A stretch of DNA of 64,000 nucleotides from an uncultured Lachnospiraceae bacterium (GTDB taxonomy: Bacteria > Bacillota > Clostridia > Lachnospirales > Lachnospiraceae), in contig CADATP010000004.1 of NCBI GenBank assembly GCA_902790935.1, positions 1 to 64,000 of the forward strand, read 5' to 3'. The notes under the pieces were generated by a model. It was not told the DNA's origin and did not search any database. It was given only the letters and a program-made list of their open reading frames with translations. Positions within the stretch are counted from its first letter, which is position 1; each line of letters begins with the position of its first letter. Below, in pieces: positions 32,751-40,945 of the stretch. Position numbers and translations under genes: made by a program.

Positions 32751-34226
32751 TGCCTGCATTTTTTTGTCGTTGATATCTACAAAAAGACCGACGTAAGAAA
32801 GCGGGGTACCGTCATCGCGTCTAAGCAGTCTTCCGATGGCATGATACCATCTCCACTCGCCGCTCTTGGTCTTTAGCCTGTATTCAACGTCGTAGTTTTT
32901 CTCTCCGGAGTAGTCATTTATCGCGTCATTAAACGCTTTTATGACTCTGTCTTTGCAATCAGGATGTAAAAGATCGGACCAGGACTCCAACTTATTGGGA
33001 AAATCATTTTCGTCAGTGTAACCGATCATCCTTCTAAACTCAGGGCTCCACTCAACGGATACCATATTACCCTCTTCGTCAAATTCCATACCCCACATTC
33101 CGGAGCCTAAAGCTTCGTGCAAAGCCTTAATAGTCGCCTCTTTATGAGCGGCGATTTTACGTTCTTCCGTGTCTTTCAGTTTTGCCTTGTTCGCATACAT
33201 CGCTCTGTCAGCAGATATCATAGCGTTATGTATGTCTTTATTTTTAACCATTTCATATCCGAAGGCACAAACATAGGGTGTTTTCGCCAATTCTTCACGC
33301 ATATACTCTATATCGGTTTTTACGTATTCCTCTGTTTTTTTCAAGTAAAAAATCGCGTACTCATCGCCGCCGATACGATAGACTCTTTTATTCTTAAATT
33401 TGCCTTTTGTAAGACATTCCGCAACCGTAACAAGGGCTTTATCTCCCGCTGCGTGTCCCTGAGTATCGTTTATCTTTTTTAGGTCATTCATATCTACAGA
33501 AACTACCGCTGTTATCTGTTCCTTACATTTTTCAGAATCAGCAAAATAGCACTGTCTGTTAAGAAGATGGGTTAAAGTGTCTTCCTTGGCTGTAAGAAGG
33601 GATAGAGACAAATAATAAACCAGCAAAAGCGATGCAAAAAGCGTGCTGTAGTCTACATCCATCTCCAGAACGATATGGAAAACAACTCCGATTATCGACA
33701 CAACAACGCAGATAAAAATGCCTCTCCTCTCTGAAGTTCCAAAGTGGGTGTATCTGATTGCGAACAAAACGAAGAAAACAACCACATAGAGCAAGAACAG
33801 CAAATAAGGATAGTACCGCATAATACTATCCGAGGCAATAAAAAGGTTATTTTCATCAAACCAGTAAATCAGATGTGTCCATTGTGAAGAATAAAGAATC
33901 GGAGCGCTGATGATAACCGGCAGATAAAAAAGGATCTTACGCTTTTTCAAAAATTCCGCCATATCCATGATTCCGATAAGGATTATGGGATGGAGAAGAT
34001 AAATAGTCGGAGTCAGGATAATCCTTGCCCAGGTAAGGTAACCAATCTCACGAAGATATCGCTCAACCGCCCAAAAGACAGCTTCCATAGCTATGAGAAT
34101 AATTACAATACGGGTTATATTTATAGTTCTCTTTGTAAGATGAACGTTAGATTTCAGCAAAAACCAAAGCCCTAAGAGCTCCGCAATCATAATATAATTG
34201 CCAAGTGTCAAAGTAACGATACTCAT
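32748..34226 (-). CDS. Membrane diguanylate cyclase with C-terminal PAS domain
   Basis: A 492-residue protein: seven membrane helices (about 5-212), a GGDEF domain (about 215-350) with active-site variant RIGGDEYAIF (GGDEY at 286-290) and NDLKKINDTQGHAAGD intact, then a PAS/PAC domain (about 370-490; WSPEFRRMIGY, WRWYHAIGRLLRRDDG). No RxxD inhibitory site precedes the GGDEY motif. The PAS domain lies after, not before, the cyclase domain, which is the reverse of the usual order. AAAGGAG precedes the ATG. Makes c-di-GMP in response to an unknown signal. Confidence 0.9.
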   Translation of the reverse strand: MSIVTLTLGNYIMIAELLGLWFLLKSNVHLTKRTINITRIVIILIAMEAVFWAVERYLREIGYLTWARIILTPTIYLLHPIILIGIMDMAEFLKKRKILFYLPVIISAPILYSSQWTHLIYWFDENNLFIASDSIMRYYPYLLFLLYVVVFFVLFAIRYTHFGTSERRGIFICVVVSIIGVVFHIVLEMDVDYSTLFASLLLVYYLSLSLLTAKEDTLTHLLNRQCYFADSEKCKEQITAVVSVDMNDLKKINDTQGHAAGDKALVTVAECLTKGKFKNKRVYRIGGDEYAIFYLKKTEEYVKTDIEYMREELAKTPYVCAFGYEMVKNKDIHNAMISADRAMYANKAKLKDTEERKIAAHKEATIKALHEALGSGMWGMEFDEEGNMVSVEWSPEFRRMIGYTDENDFPNKLESWSDLLHPDCKDRVIKAFNDAINDYSGEKNYDVEYRLKTKSGEWRWYHAIGRLLRRDDGTPLSYVGLFVDINDKKMQA

Positions 34227-34384
34227 GCATATCTCCTTTTGACCCCCGTGACTTTAGATGGGGTTAATTTCTCAAATAAAAATATGATGCATTACTTGAT
34301 GATTATCTATTTATATTATCACAAGCCAATATATATTTCCACTTTTGACAAAAAGGAGACGCAGATACCGGGACATTTTAAAAC

Positions 34385-34434
34385 CCCCGGGATGAAGAAA
34401 CTGTGACGTAATATCACGGCAATTCATCCCGGGG
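34385..34434 (-). terminator. Intrinsic terminator with nested hairpin
   Basis: CCCCGGGATGAA (34385-34396) pairs with TTCATCCCGGGG (34423-34434); an inner GTGA/TCAC pair (34403-34417) lies in the loop. TTTTAAAA follows on the minus strand. It ends the GH43 gene at 34442. Confidence 0.8.
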
Positions 34435-34441
34435 TAATATT

Positions 34442-35422
34442 TTAATTATGGTCGTAAGGGTGGATCGTATCGATAGTTCCATCCTCATGAATATTAAGTT
34501 TTGTGTACTTTACGCATCTTTTGTGTGAGATGCCGCCTGAAAACTCAGCATCATGATAGAAAAGATACCACTCTCCCTCGATCTCTACGATTGAATGGTG
34601 AGTAGTCCATCCGATAACAGGCTCCATAATCCTTCCTTTGTAGGTGAAAGGCCCTGCAGGGTTGTCGCCCTCTGCGTAGCAAAGATAATGTGTTGTACCG
34701 GTTGAATATGAAAGATAATACTTTCCGTTAAACTTGTGCATCCAGGGGCCTTCGAAGTATCTCCTGTCCTCGTCTCCGGCCTTGATAACCTCACCATTCT
34801 CATCAAGAATCTTGACCATCTTGGGCGCAGCCTTAAATCCGCTCATATCCTCTTTAAACTCAGCAAAGAGAGGTCCTAAAGAAGGCTCGTCTCCTTCGGG
34901 GCGATGCTCGTCAGGATTGTAGCTTCCTGACTGCCACATCTCAAGCTGTCCTCCCCAAAGTCCGCCGTTATAGCAGTAGATTCTTCCGTCATCGTCAAGA
35001 AGTACGGCAGGATCGATACTGTAGCTTCCCTCAATGAAGTTTTCCTGCGGCTTAAAAGGGCCAACAGGTGAATCGGACTCGGCAACACCGATACGGAAGA
35101 TTCCCTCCTTATCCTTTGCGGGGAAAACAAGATAGTACTTGCCGTTTACCTTAACAGCATCGGGGGCCCAAAGCTGTCTGCTTACCCAGGGAACATCTTT
35201 CTCGTGGAGCGCGACGCCGTTATCAACGCATTCGCTGTCAAGTGAGTCCATAGAAAGTATATGATAATCCTCCATCTTGTACTGCTCTCCGTCATCATCT
35301 TCGGGAGCATCCCAGTCAAAATCGTGTGACGGATAGATATAGATCTTTCCGTCAAATACATGAGCGGAAGGATCCGCAGTATAAATATTTGTTACTAAAG
35401 GCTTTCTTTCATTTTTTCTCAT
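34442..35422 (-). CDS. GH43 family glycoside hydrolase (arabinan/xylan-active)
   Basis: A 326-residue five-blade beta-propeller enzyme with all three catalytic sites: YTADPSAHVFDGKIYIYPSH (base Asp near residue 17), SIDPAVLLDDDGRIYCYNGG (Asp near 130) and FEGPWMHKFNGKYY (acid Glu near 225). It should release arabinose or xylose from short oligosaccharides; no signal peptide and no CBM, so it is cytoplasmic. AAAGGAAC precedes the ATG. Monocistronic, with its own terminator. Exact subfamily not determined. Confidence 0.9.
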   Translation of the reverse strand: MRKNERKPLVTNIYTADPSAHVFDGKIYIYPSHDFDWDAPEDDDGEQYKMEDYHILSMDSLDSECVDNGVALHEKDVPWVSRQLWAPDAVKVNGKYYLVFPAKDKEGIFRIGVAESDSPVGPFKPQENFIEGSYSIDPAVLLDDDGRIYCYNGGLWGGQLEMWQSGSYNPDEHRPEGDEPSLGPLFAEFKEDMSGFKAAPKMVKILDENGEVIKAGDEDRRYFEGPWMHKFNGKYYLSYSTGTTHYLCYAEGDNPAGPFTYKGRIMEPVIGWTTHHSIVEIEGEWYLFYHDAEFSGGISHKRCVKYTKLNIHEDGTIDTIHPYDHN

Positions 35423-35553
35423 TTTTTTGTTCCTTTACAATATAATTACTTTAATTGTTACATAAGTCTCTATGGTATATCTTGCCATATATTTTCAAAT
35501 AAAACTTATTAAATACTGTCATCTACTGTTCAAATTTTGTTATTTTCTGAAAA

Positions 35554-35582
35554 TGACACAGAAGCCCCGTCCCCCTGTGTCA
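35554..35582. repeat. Second REP-like palindrome
   Basis: TGACACAG (35554-35561) and CTGTGTCA (35575-35582); the right half CCCCGTCCCCCTGTGTCA is identical to the right arm of the hairpin at 32668-32750. It lies immediately upstream of the -10 box TATAAT (35592-35597) of the next gene. Confidence 0.85.
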
Positions 35583-35637
35583 AAAATATGTTATAATAGG
35601 TGCGGCTTTTATAAAAAACCTTAAGGAGGTATTTCTA

Positions 35638-36318
35638 ATGCAGTACGTAATTGAAGGTGAGCCGTTACCGGTTGTGATCTGTACTCTCGAAAATGGCGAG
35701 ACTATGATCACAGAAAGCGGCGCAATGAGCTGGATGTCTCCCAACATGAAGATGGAGACTTCATCAAATGGTGGTGTAGGAAAAATGCTCGGAAGAGCTT
35801 TCTCAGGAGAGAGCCTTTTCCAGAACCGCTACACAGCAGAAGGCGGACAGGGTACTATCGCTTTCGCATCAAGCTTCCCCGGATCAATCCGTGCTTTCGA
35901 GATCGGTCCCGGCAATGGCATCGTTGCTCAGAAGAAGGCTTTCCTTGCTTCAGAATCTTCTGTAGAGCTTTCCGTATTCTTCCAGAAGAAAGTCGGCGCA
36001 GGCTTCTTTGGTGGTGAAGGATTCATTATGCAGAAGCTCAGCGGCCAAGGAACAGCATTCCTTGAGTTCGACGGATATATCAAGGAGTACGAGCTTCAGG
36101 CAGGCGAGAAAATGATCCTTGATAACGGATATCTCGCAGCTATGAGCGAAACCTGCAGCATCGACATCCAGACCGTATCCGGTGTCAAGAATGTATTGTT
36201 CGGCGGTGAAGGACTCTTCAACACAGTAATCACCGGTCCCGGACATATTTGGCTCCAGACTATGCCTGTATCTCAGATGGCAGGTACTCTGGCTCCTTAC
36301 CTTCCCGGAAAGAACTAA
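35638..36318 (+). CDS. AIM24/TIGR00266 family protein
   Basis: A 226-residue beta-rich protein of the AIM24 (TIGR00266) family: MITESGAMSWMSPNMKMET at the start, then the Gly-rich repeats FGGEGFIMQKLSGQG and GEGLFNTVITGPGHIWLQT. It is probably a trimeric beta-helix-like cytoplasmic protein; the function is unknown in bacteria. AAGGAGG lies 8 bp before the ATG, and a -10 box TATAAT (35592-35597) precedes it without a good -35, that region being occupied by the REP-like palindrome. Strong codon bias toward C-ending codons suggests high expression. Confidence 0.9.
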   Translation: MQYVIEGEPLPVVICTLENGETMITESGAMSWMSPNMKMETSSNGGVGKMLGRAFSGESLFQNRYTAEGGQGTIAFASSFPGSIRAFEIGPGNGIVAQKKAFLASESSVELSVFFQKKVGAGFFGGEGFIMQKLSGQGTAFLEFDGYIKEYELQAGEKMILDNGYLAAMSETCSIDIQTVSGVKNVLFGGEGLFNTVITGPGHIWLQTMPVSQMAGTLAPYLPGKN

Positions 36319-36330
36319 TATTTTTGAACT

Positions 36331-36371
36331 AAAAAGCAGGCATGAACCGATTTGGTTCATGCCTGCTTTTT
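36331..36371. terminator. Bidirectional intrinsic terminator
   Basis: Perfect 18-bp stem: AAAAAGCAGGCATGAACC (36331-36348) and its complement at 36354-36371, loop GATTT. It separates the convergent AIM24-like gene and the nudC remnant, whose stop codon (36372-36370) lies in its edge. Confidence 0.93.
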
Positions 36372-36804
36372 ATACCGCTATGTATGCTCCCGCTTCCTTA
36401 AATACTTTCATCATTTCATTGGTAAGACTTAAATTGTTTGGCTGAAGAACAATATCTTCCCTTGCTACGGTCTCTTCAAGCGTCTCTCCGATTTCGGCGA
36501 ATCCGGCCACAAGTGCATTATGCGAAAACTTCTCTCGCACTTCTCTGACAGAATAACTATCAAAGCCGTTTTTCTCGAAAGCATCATCCCCTAATTTCAA
36601 AAAGAACCTTGTATCATCAAGTGAAAACAGATATACAACGTCTTTTGCACCACAATCTATTCCCGTAAGAAAAACAGCCCTGCCCTCTTTTTCTGAAACA
36701 AGAATTTTGCCTTCGCTGTTAAATACAAGTAAAAGATCATTATCTCTTATCTCGTAATTATAGTATTCGTTTTTTAATTTACTTGGATAAATATCCTGTA
36801 CCAT
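36370..36804 (-). pseudogene. nudC-like NADH pyrophosphatase with two internal in-frame deletions
   Basis: A 144-residue frame without stops. Residues about 1-95 match the N-terminal domain of NudC-type NAD+ diphosphatases. The chain then passes from SVREVREK directly to HNALVAGFAEIGETLEETVA, omitting the zinc ribbon and the first part of the Nudix fold. After VARE it passes directly to DIVLQPNNLSLTNEMM, the C-terminal region, omitting the REx-EExG catalytic half of the Nudix box. A full-length family member has about 260-280 residues. The catalytic Glu residues are gone, so hydrolase activity is not expected. GGAGG before the ATG is intact. A functional shortened protein cannot be excluded. 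Confidence 0.65.
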
Positions 36805-36850
36805 TCCATCCTCCCATGATTCATATCACTTCACAAGTATACTCAAATCA

Positions 36851-37729
36851 TTAAAGATCAAATATACTCATCTGCGTATACTTATCCGGAAATTCCTGCA
36901 TAAAGCCAAAACACTCATCCGGATTTGACAGGATTCCGTTATCATTACAGATACTCCGAAAAAGCTCTGTTAATTCTTTCGCATTCGGACTCGGCAGCTC
37001 ATAAGCATTCCCATATCGTTTAATGTACCGTTCTTTCATGCCCGGAAAATGTTTATCAAGCGCGGCGTAATAGTATTCCCTGTCTCCTTCTCGAAGAGTC
37101 AGCCCCATGCCAAAATCTATAACACCCTTTACGCCTACTCGTACACACTCATTCAAAATAGCAGTAATGTTTTCTTTTGTATCATTGATAAAAGGAAGTA
37201 TCGGAGTAAGCCATACTATTGTTGGTATACCTCTTTTCTGCATTTCTTCCAGGACTTCGATCCGCCGCTTTGTATCGCAGACATTCGGCTCTAATATCCG
37301 GCACAGATCATCGTCATAAGTTGTAAGCGTTATTTGCACCACGCACTTTGCTGACCGGTTTATTTCAGAAAGCAGGTCAATATCCCGAAGGATGCGGTCT
37401 GATTTTGTCTGAATCGCAAGGCCAAAACCATTTTTCAGAATGATCTCCAGGCATCGTCTTGTCAGCCTCAAGTTTTCTTCACAATGCATATATGGATCCG
37501 ACATCGAACCTGTTCCGATCATGCACTTTTTTCTTTTCGATCTCAACGCCTTTTCCAGAAGCTCCGGCGCATTCTGTTTTACCTCAATATCTTCAAAAGG
37601 ATGCGTGAAATGATAGCACCTGCTCCTGCTGTCACAGTATATGCAGCCGTGAGTACATCCCCGATATATATTCATTCCATTATATCCGCCGTGGCCGGTC
37701 AAGATCGCTTTTGCATCAATAAAATGCAT
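36851..37729 (-). CDS. SPL-family radical SAM protein
   Basis: A 292-residue radical SAM enzyme. The cluster motif is C25-x3-C29-x2-C32 in YRGCTHGCIYCDSR, the pattern of the spore-photoproduct-lyase-like (Rv2578c-type) subgroup rather than true SplB. IGTGSMSDPYMHCEENLRLT and TIVWLTPILPFINDT are subgroup features. Substrate unknown. It starts 2 bp after the stop of the DinB-DUF3795 gene, with GGAG about 10 bp before the ATG, so the two are co-translated. A role in nucleic-acid repair or modification is guessed from the neighbours. Confidence 0.88.
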   Translation of the reverse strand: MHFIDAKAILTGHGGYNGMNIYRGCTHGCIYCDSRSRCYHFTHPFEDIEVKQNAPELLEKALRSKRKKCMIGTGSMSDPYMHCEENLRLTRRCLEIILKNGFGLAIQTKSDRILRDIDLLSEINRSAKCVVQITLTTYDDDLCRILEPNVCDTKRRIEVLEEMQKRGIPTIVWLTPILPFINDTKENITAILNECVRVGVKGVIDFGMGLTLREGDREYYYAALDKHFPGMKERYIKRYGNAYELPSPNAKELTELFRSICNDNGILSNPDECFGFMQEFPDKYTQMSIFDL

Positions 37730-37731
37730 TT

Positions 37732-38802
37732 TTATAAATCTCCAAACCAGATATCTTCAAGTATTTTCAACGCTTCCTTATAGTCCTGTCCGAGGATCTC
37801 CTGCACTTTCTGAAATTCATATCTCTCATGAAGCCTTGTCTGAACTTTTAGAAATTCCTTCTTTCCATGCTTGCGGATATACAGACACTGTGCCCTTGCC
37901 GCACCGGCTCCGTCATTTGTCTGCACGAAGAATCCTTTATCACAGTTTTCAAGCTCACTGCATTCGTAGCATCCGTCTATATTCTTTTCGCTGCAACACT
38001 TTACGTTGGGGCATACCCTGCCCTCCGAACATGTTGCAAAAGAGCAGACATTATACTCTGTTCTGCAGCCTCCACACCACTCACCAAGGAAACAATGCTC
38101 ACAGGACAATCCGCAGACTGCTACAGGATCCTCTCCCTTTCGTGCGATTTTGCAAAGCCGGTTCTTTATCCGCTGCATCGCTTCTATATGCATGATCCAG
38201 TGGCGAGAAAACGGCATCTGAATGAGGCCCTTTATATCCTTACCGCACCAGTAATCGATCAGCCAGAATGCATTTTCATCCTCGCTGACACATTTACTCT
38301 CCATCAGCTTCCGTTTCGTTTCTTGCGTAAATTTTCGTTTCAGTTCTTTGTACTGCAATTGCGATAAAATCCGGTCACTTGATTCTTTTACGGCTTTCGC
38401 ATAGAGGTAGAGCTCCTGCACATTCAGTTTTTTTGAGAATTCAGCGATTTCTTCACCCTCAAGTTCATTACCGGTCGTAATGATTGGGGAAGCAATCGCG
38501 CTCAGATGATCATCCCTAAACAGAATCTGTTCATCCCCTGCTATCATTTCATGTGCCACTATATCCTCAATCCTGAAAATATGCCAGATGGAATAAGCAA
38601 GCGTTTTGCTGTGATATCCCTTTGCTCCTGCAAAAGGCATTTGATAAAAAGCCTTCTCGGGATACCCTTCTACGATCCAGGTTATCTGTTGAAACAATTC
38701 ATCTCTGAATTCTATCAGTTTCCTTATGGCTTCGCCAAAAGTGGATTCTTTTGACAAAAGGCGCTGTATTTCTTTATTCTTTTCTGACCAATCCTTATCC
38801 AT
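37732..38802 (-). CDS. DinB-like and DUF3795 (Cys-rich) fusion protein
   Basis: About 356 residues. Residues about 15-215 form a DinB-like four-helix bundle with metal-binding His residues (SIWHIFRIEDIVAHEM and SRHWIMHIEAM). Residues about 225-300 carry a Cys-rich DUF3795 module (VCGLSCEHCFLGEWCGGC, VCPNVKCCSEKNIDGCYEC), probably binding zinc or an iron-sulfur cluster. The start at 38802 has GGGGT upstream; 19 earlier codons are open but lack a ribosome binding site and are rich in Arg. Coupled to the radical SAM gene. Function unknown. Confidence 0.8.
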   Translation of the reverse strand: MDKDWSEKNKEIQRLLSKESTFGEAIRKLIEFRDELFQQITWIVEGYPEKAFYQMPFAGAKGYHSKTLAYSIWHIFRIEDIVAHEMIAGDEQILFRDDHLSAIASPIITTGNELEGEEIAEFSKKLNVQELYLYAKAVKESSDRILSQLQYKELKRKFTQETKRKLMESKCVSEDENAFWLIDYWCGKDIKGLIQMPFSRHWIMHIEAMQRIKNRLCKIARKGEDPVAVCGLSCEHCFLGEWCGGCRTEYNVCSFATCSEGRVCPNVKCCSEKNIDGCYECSELENCDKGFFVQTNDGAGAARAQCLYIRKHGKKEFLKVQTRLHERYEFQKVQEILGQDYKEALKILEDIWFGDL

Positions 38803-38859
38803 AAGCTTACCCCGATTTCTTCTCCGATTCTTTGATTCTATAGTAATCCTCCGAATCAA

Positions 38860-38946
38860 TTACAATTTGAATATAATCTTTCGGCTTCGAAAAATTCTTA
38901 CCCAAGCTGACGACAGTCTCGACGTTCTGACGCGTGGGCAAAAATA
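38860..38946. other. Intergenic region with an imperfect hairpin
   Basis: An imperfect inverted repeat spans about 38889-38950 (AAATTCTTACCCAAGC against GCGTGGGCAAAAATATT). It may end transcription of the upstream fusion gene or be a decayed repeat. Nothing else is visible. Confidence 0.4.
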
Positions 38947-40437
38947 TTAATATCGTTCCGTTAAAATCATGTGAAGAACCTGCCTGATATTACTTTCCTT
39001 ATCATGTATATACCTGATCCTGGAAAGTGTGTTTTTCACTTCCGCTATACCCACCTGACGATCATCCTCATCCCGGCTTTTTCCCAGAGCGCGTGTAATG
39101 TTATACTCCAACCACTCTATCCATGTATACGCCAATCCAAAGACCTTATCATAATCTTTAAAACCGTTATCGTACACAGCGAGATATCCTTTAAAAAAAG
39201 CTTTCACCTTATTAAGATCGATATCACACATCGTTATGCCCGCCCACTGAAGGGATAACTGAAGAGCGCTTGAAACGGGATCCCCGTAATCGAGACACTC
39301 AAGATCGATCACAAATGGTTTCCCTTTATTCCACATAACATTCTTAGGATCCATATCTTCATCGATGATGGTCGCTATCTCAGGAAGGTTTTTTCTTGCC
39401 ATGTTTAATTCTTCCTGAACTTCATAAAGAAGATTCCTGTTTTCCTCAAGGCATGAAGCAATCTCACTTTGCATCGTTTGTGCTTCTTTTATGTACTCAT
39501 CCCAGTCAATCTGACTTAGTTCAGATGTTGTTTCTGCCTTTTTATTCTCTATGGAATGAATCCTGCCCTGAATTTCTCCTGCCATGATACACTGACCTGG
39601 CGAAATGCTGTTCCAATCGGTAATACTGCCTTCCTGCCACTTAAATATATAAAAATACTCCCCACAGATCTTCTGCATTTTTGAGCCATATATCGTCATT
39701 GCTGTTATAACCGGAATATCTGCATCCTCAAGAATCTGCTCGAGTTCTTCTGCCCTTTTATAATTCTTAAGGGCTTCCGGCCGCTCCATTATAGCCGGGT
39801 TTAAATGCTTCACGGCATACATTTTCCCGGCTGCTTCAACCTTATACATTTTGTGCATGAAGCCGCCGGAAACAGGAGTGATTGGTAATTGAATCCTTCC
39901 TAAGTTTTTCGTTTCAAATAATTCTGAGATTAATTCTTCTGTTCCAAAGATACTCCCTATAGTTTTGCCCCAATTAAGAATCAGCTTTTCCACACTCCAT
40001 GCAGCATTAGCCGGGCTGGTGGAGGGAAGACAATCTGCTTTAATTCCGAGTTCCTGCTCGATATATCTTTTATAATATTTTTCTGCTGTTTTTCCGTTGA
40101 CAAAAATGCCATGAATATCAGCCATTTTTAGGATCTTCGAAATGTCATTGACTATTACGTTATCAATGCTTGAATCGGACGATCCTTCAATATCACAGGA
40201 ACCGATCACATCCCACAAAGCAATATGATGTACTCTCAAAAAAGCCTTCTTTTCAGGAACGATAGCAGGTTCCTTATCAGAAAATACCGACGCAATCACT
40301 TTCCAAAAACGGTTCTGAGGATGTCCATAGAAGAACATTTGCTCTCGTGATTTCACAGACGGAAAGCTTCCAAGAATAAGTATTTTTGATTCCTTGTCAT
40401 AAAATGGCGGAATCGGGTGTAATATGTGTTCCTTCAA
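38947..40437 (-). CDS. DNA-deoxyinosine glycosylase fused to an APH-type phosphotransferase
   Basis: A 496-residue single frame with two enzymes. Residues about 1-165 match the hypoxanthine/deoxyinosine-DNA glycosylase family of the UDG superfamily (ILGSFPSVKSREQMFFYGHP, NRFWKVI, LPSTSPANAAWS). Residues about 180-480 match an aminoglycoside-phosphotransferase/choline-kinase-like fold: SGGFMHKMYKVEAAGKMYAVK (nucleotide loop), DEDMDPKNVMW (catalytic Asp and Asn, with the usual His absent) and FVIDLECLDYGDP (Mg Asp). The start is TTG at 40437 with AAGGAAG upstream. It should remove hypoxanthine from DNA; the kinase substrate is unknown. Both halves seem complete. Confidence 0.82.
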   Translation of the reverse strand: MKEHILHPIPPFYDKESKILILGSFPSVKSREQMFFYGHPQNRFWKVIASVFSDKEPAIVPEKKAFLRVHHIALWDVIGSCDIEGSSDSSIDNVIVNDISKILKMADIHGIFVNGKTAEKYYKRYIEQELGIKADCLPSTSPANAAWSVEKLILNWGKTIGSIFGTEELISELFETKNLGRIQLPITPVSGGFMHKMYKVEAAGKMYAVKHLNPAIMERPEALKNYKRAEELEQILEDADIPVITAMTIYGSKMQKICGEYFYIFKWQEGSITDWNSISPGQCIMAGEIQGRIHSIENKKAETTSELSQIDWDEYIKEAQTMQSEIASCLEENRNLLYEVQEELNMARKNLPEIATIIDEDMDPKNVMWNKGKPFVIDLECLDYGDPVSSALQLSLQWAGITMCDIDLNKVKAFFKGYLAVYDNGFKDYDKVFGLAYTWIEWLEYNITRALGKSRDEDDRQVGIAEVKNTLSRIRYIHDKESNIRQVLHMILTERY

Positions 40438-40466
40438 TTTCTTCTTCCTTCTTTGTGATTACTATG

Positions 40467-40883
40467 TTATAAGGCCTTTATCATGATCATTTCCATCGGC
40501 TGTTCATATCCTGGAATATCAACCACAAATCCACCGCAATCCTTATATCCAAGTTTACGATAGAAATGCTGAGCTTCCTCATCTACCTGCGTCGATGTCA
40601 TCAACATTCCATATCCCTTGGTTCTCATGTCCTGTTCCCAGTGCTCCATCAGCAGTTTTCCGTATCCCTTTTTGCGATGATCAGAATCAATAAAAAGCAT
40701 TGTGCAAAATGGTGTATTGTCCCAGAAGAGATTATACCTGAGCACTCCGATTATCTTATCGTCTTCAGTTAATACATAGCCCTGTTTATTTCTGATTTTT
40801 TCTTCAAATCCCTCTTCAGGCAAATGGCGATCAAGCCTGAACCATTCCGTCTTATCATTTAATTGTGCGTATCTTATTAACAT
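40467..40883 (-). CDS. GNAT family N-acetyltransferase
   Basis: A 138-residue single GNAT domain: LFIDSDHRKKGYGKLLMEHW is the acetyl-CoA motif A (R/QxxGxG/A) near residue 75, and EAQHFYRKLGYKDCGGF is motif B. Substrate unknown; GKLGYK-type ends are usual in small-molecule acetyltransferases. CGAGG is 8 bp before the ATG. It lies 29 bp upstream of the glycosylase-kinase gene, probably same transcript. Confidence 0.9.
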   Translation of the reverse strand: MLIRYAQLNDKTEWFRLDRHLPEEGFEEKIRNKQGYVLTEDDKIIGVLRYNLFWDNTPFCTMLFIDSDHRKKGYGKLLMEHWEQDMRTKGYGMLMTSTQVDEEAQHFYRKLGYKDCGGFVVDIPGYEQPMEMIMIKAL

Positions 40884-40910
40884 ATATATTCCTCGCTATA
40901 TCGTATTTAT

Positions 40911-40939
40911 TTGACAAATCCCTCTTTTTTTGGTATCTT
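40911..40939 (+). promoter_or_regulatory. Consensus-like promoter of a small RNA candidate
   Basis: -35 TTGACA (40911-40916, perfect consensus), 17-bp spacer, -10 TATCTT (40934-40939). No protein-coding gene follows on the plus strand for more than 5 kb. Confidence 0.75.
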
Positions 40940-40945
40940 TCTAAC

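Noticed and set aside
34227..34384. Possible c-di-GMP riboswitch next to the GGDEF gene
   Set aside because: No GEMM-type conserved core was found on either strand in the intergenic sequence.
38886..38950. Imperfect hairpin considered as another mobile repeat
   Set aside because: Too many mismatches and no likeness to the REP-like or 15430-15561 elements; noted only as a possible terminator.
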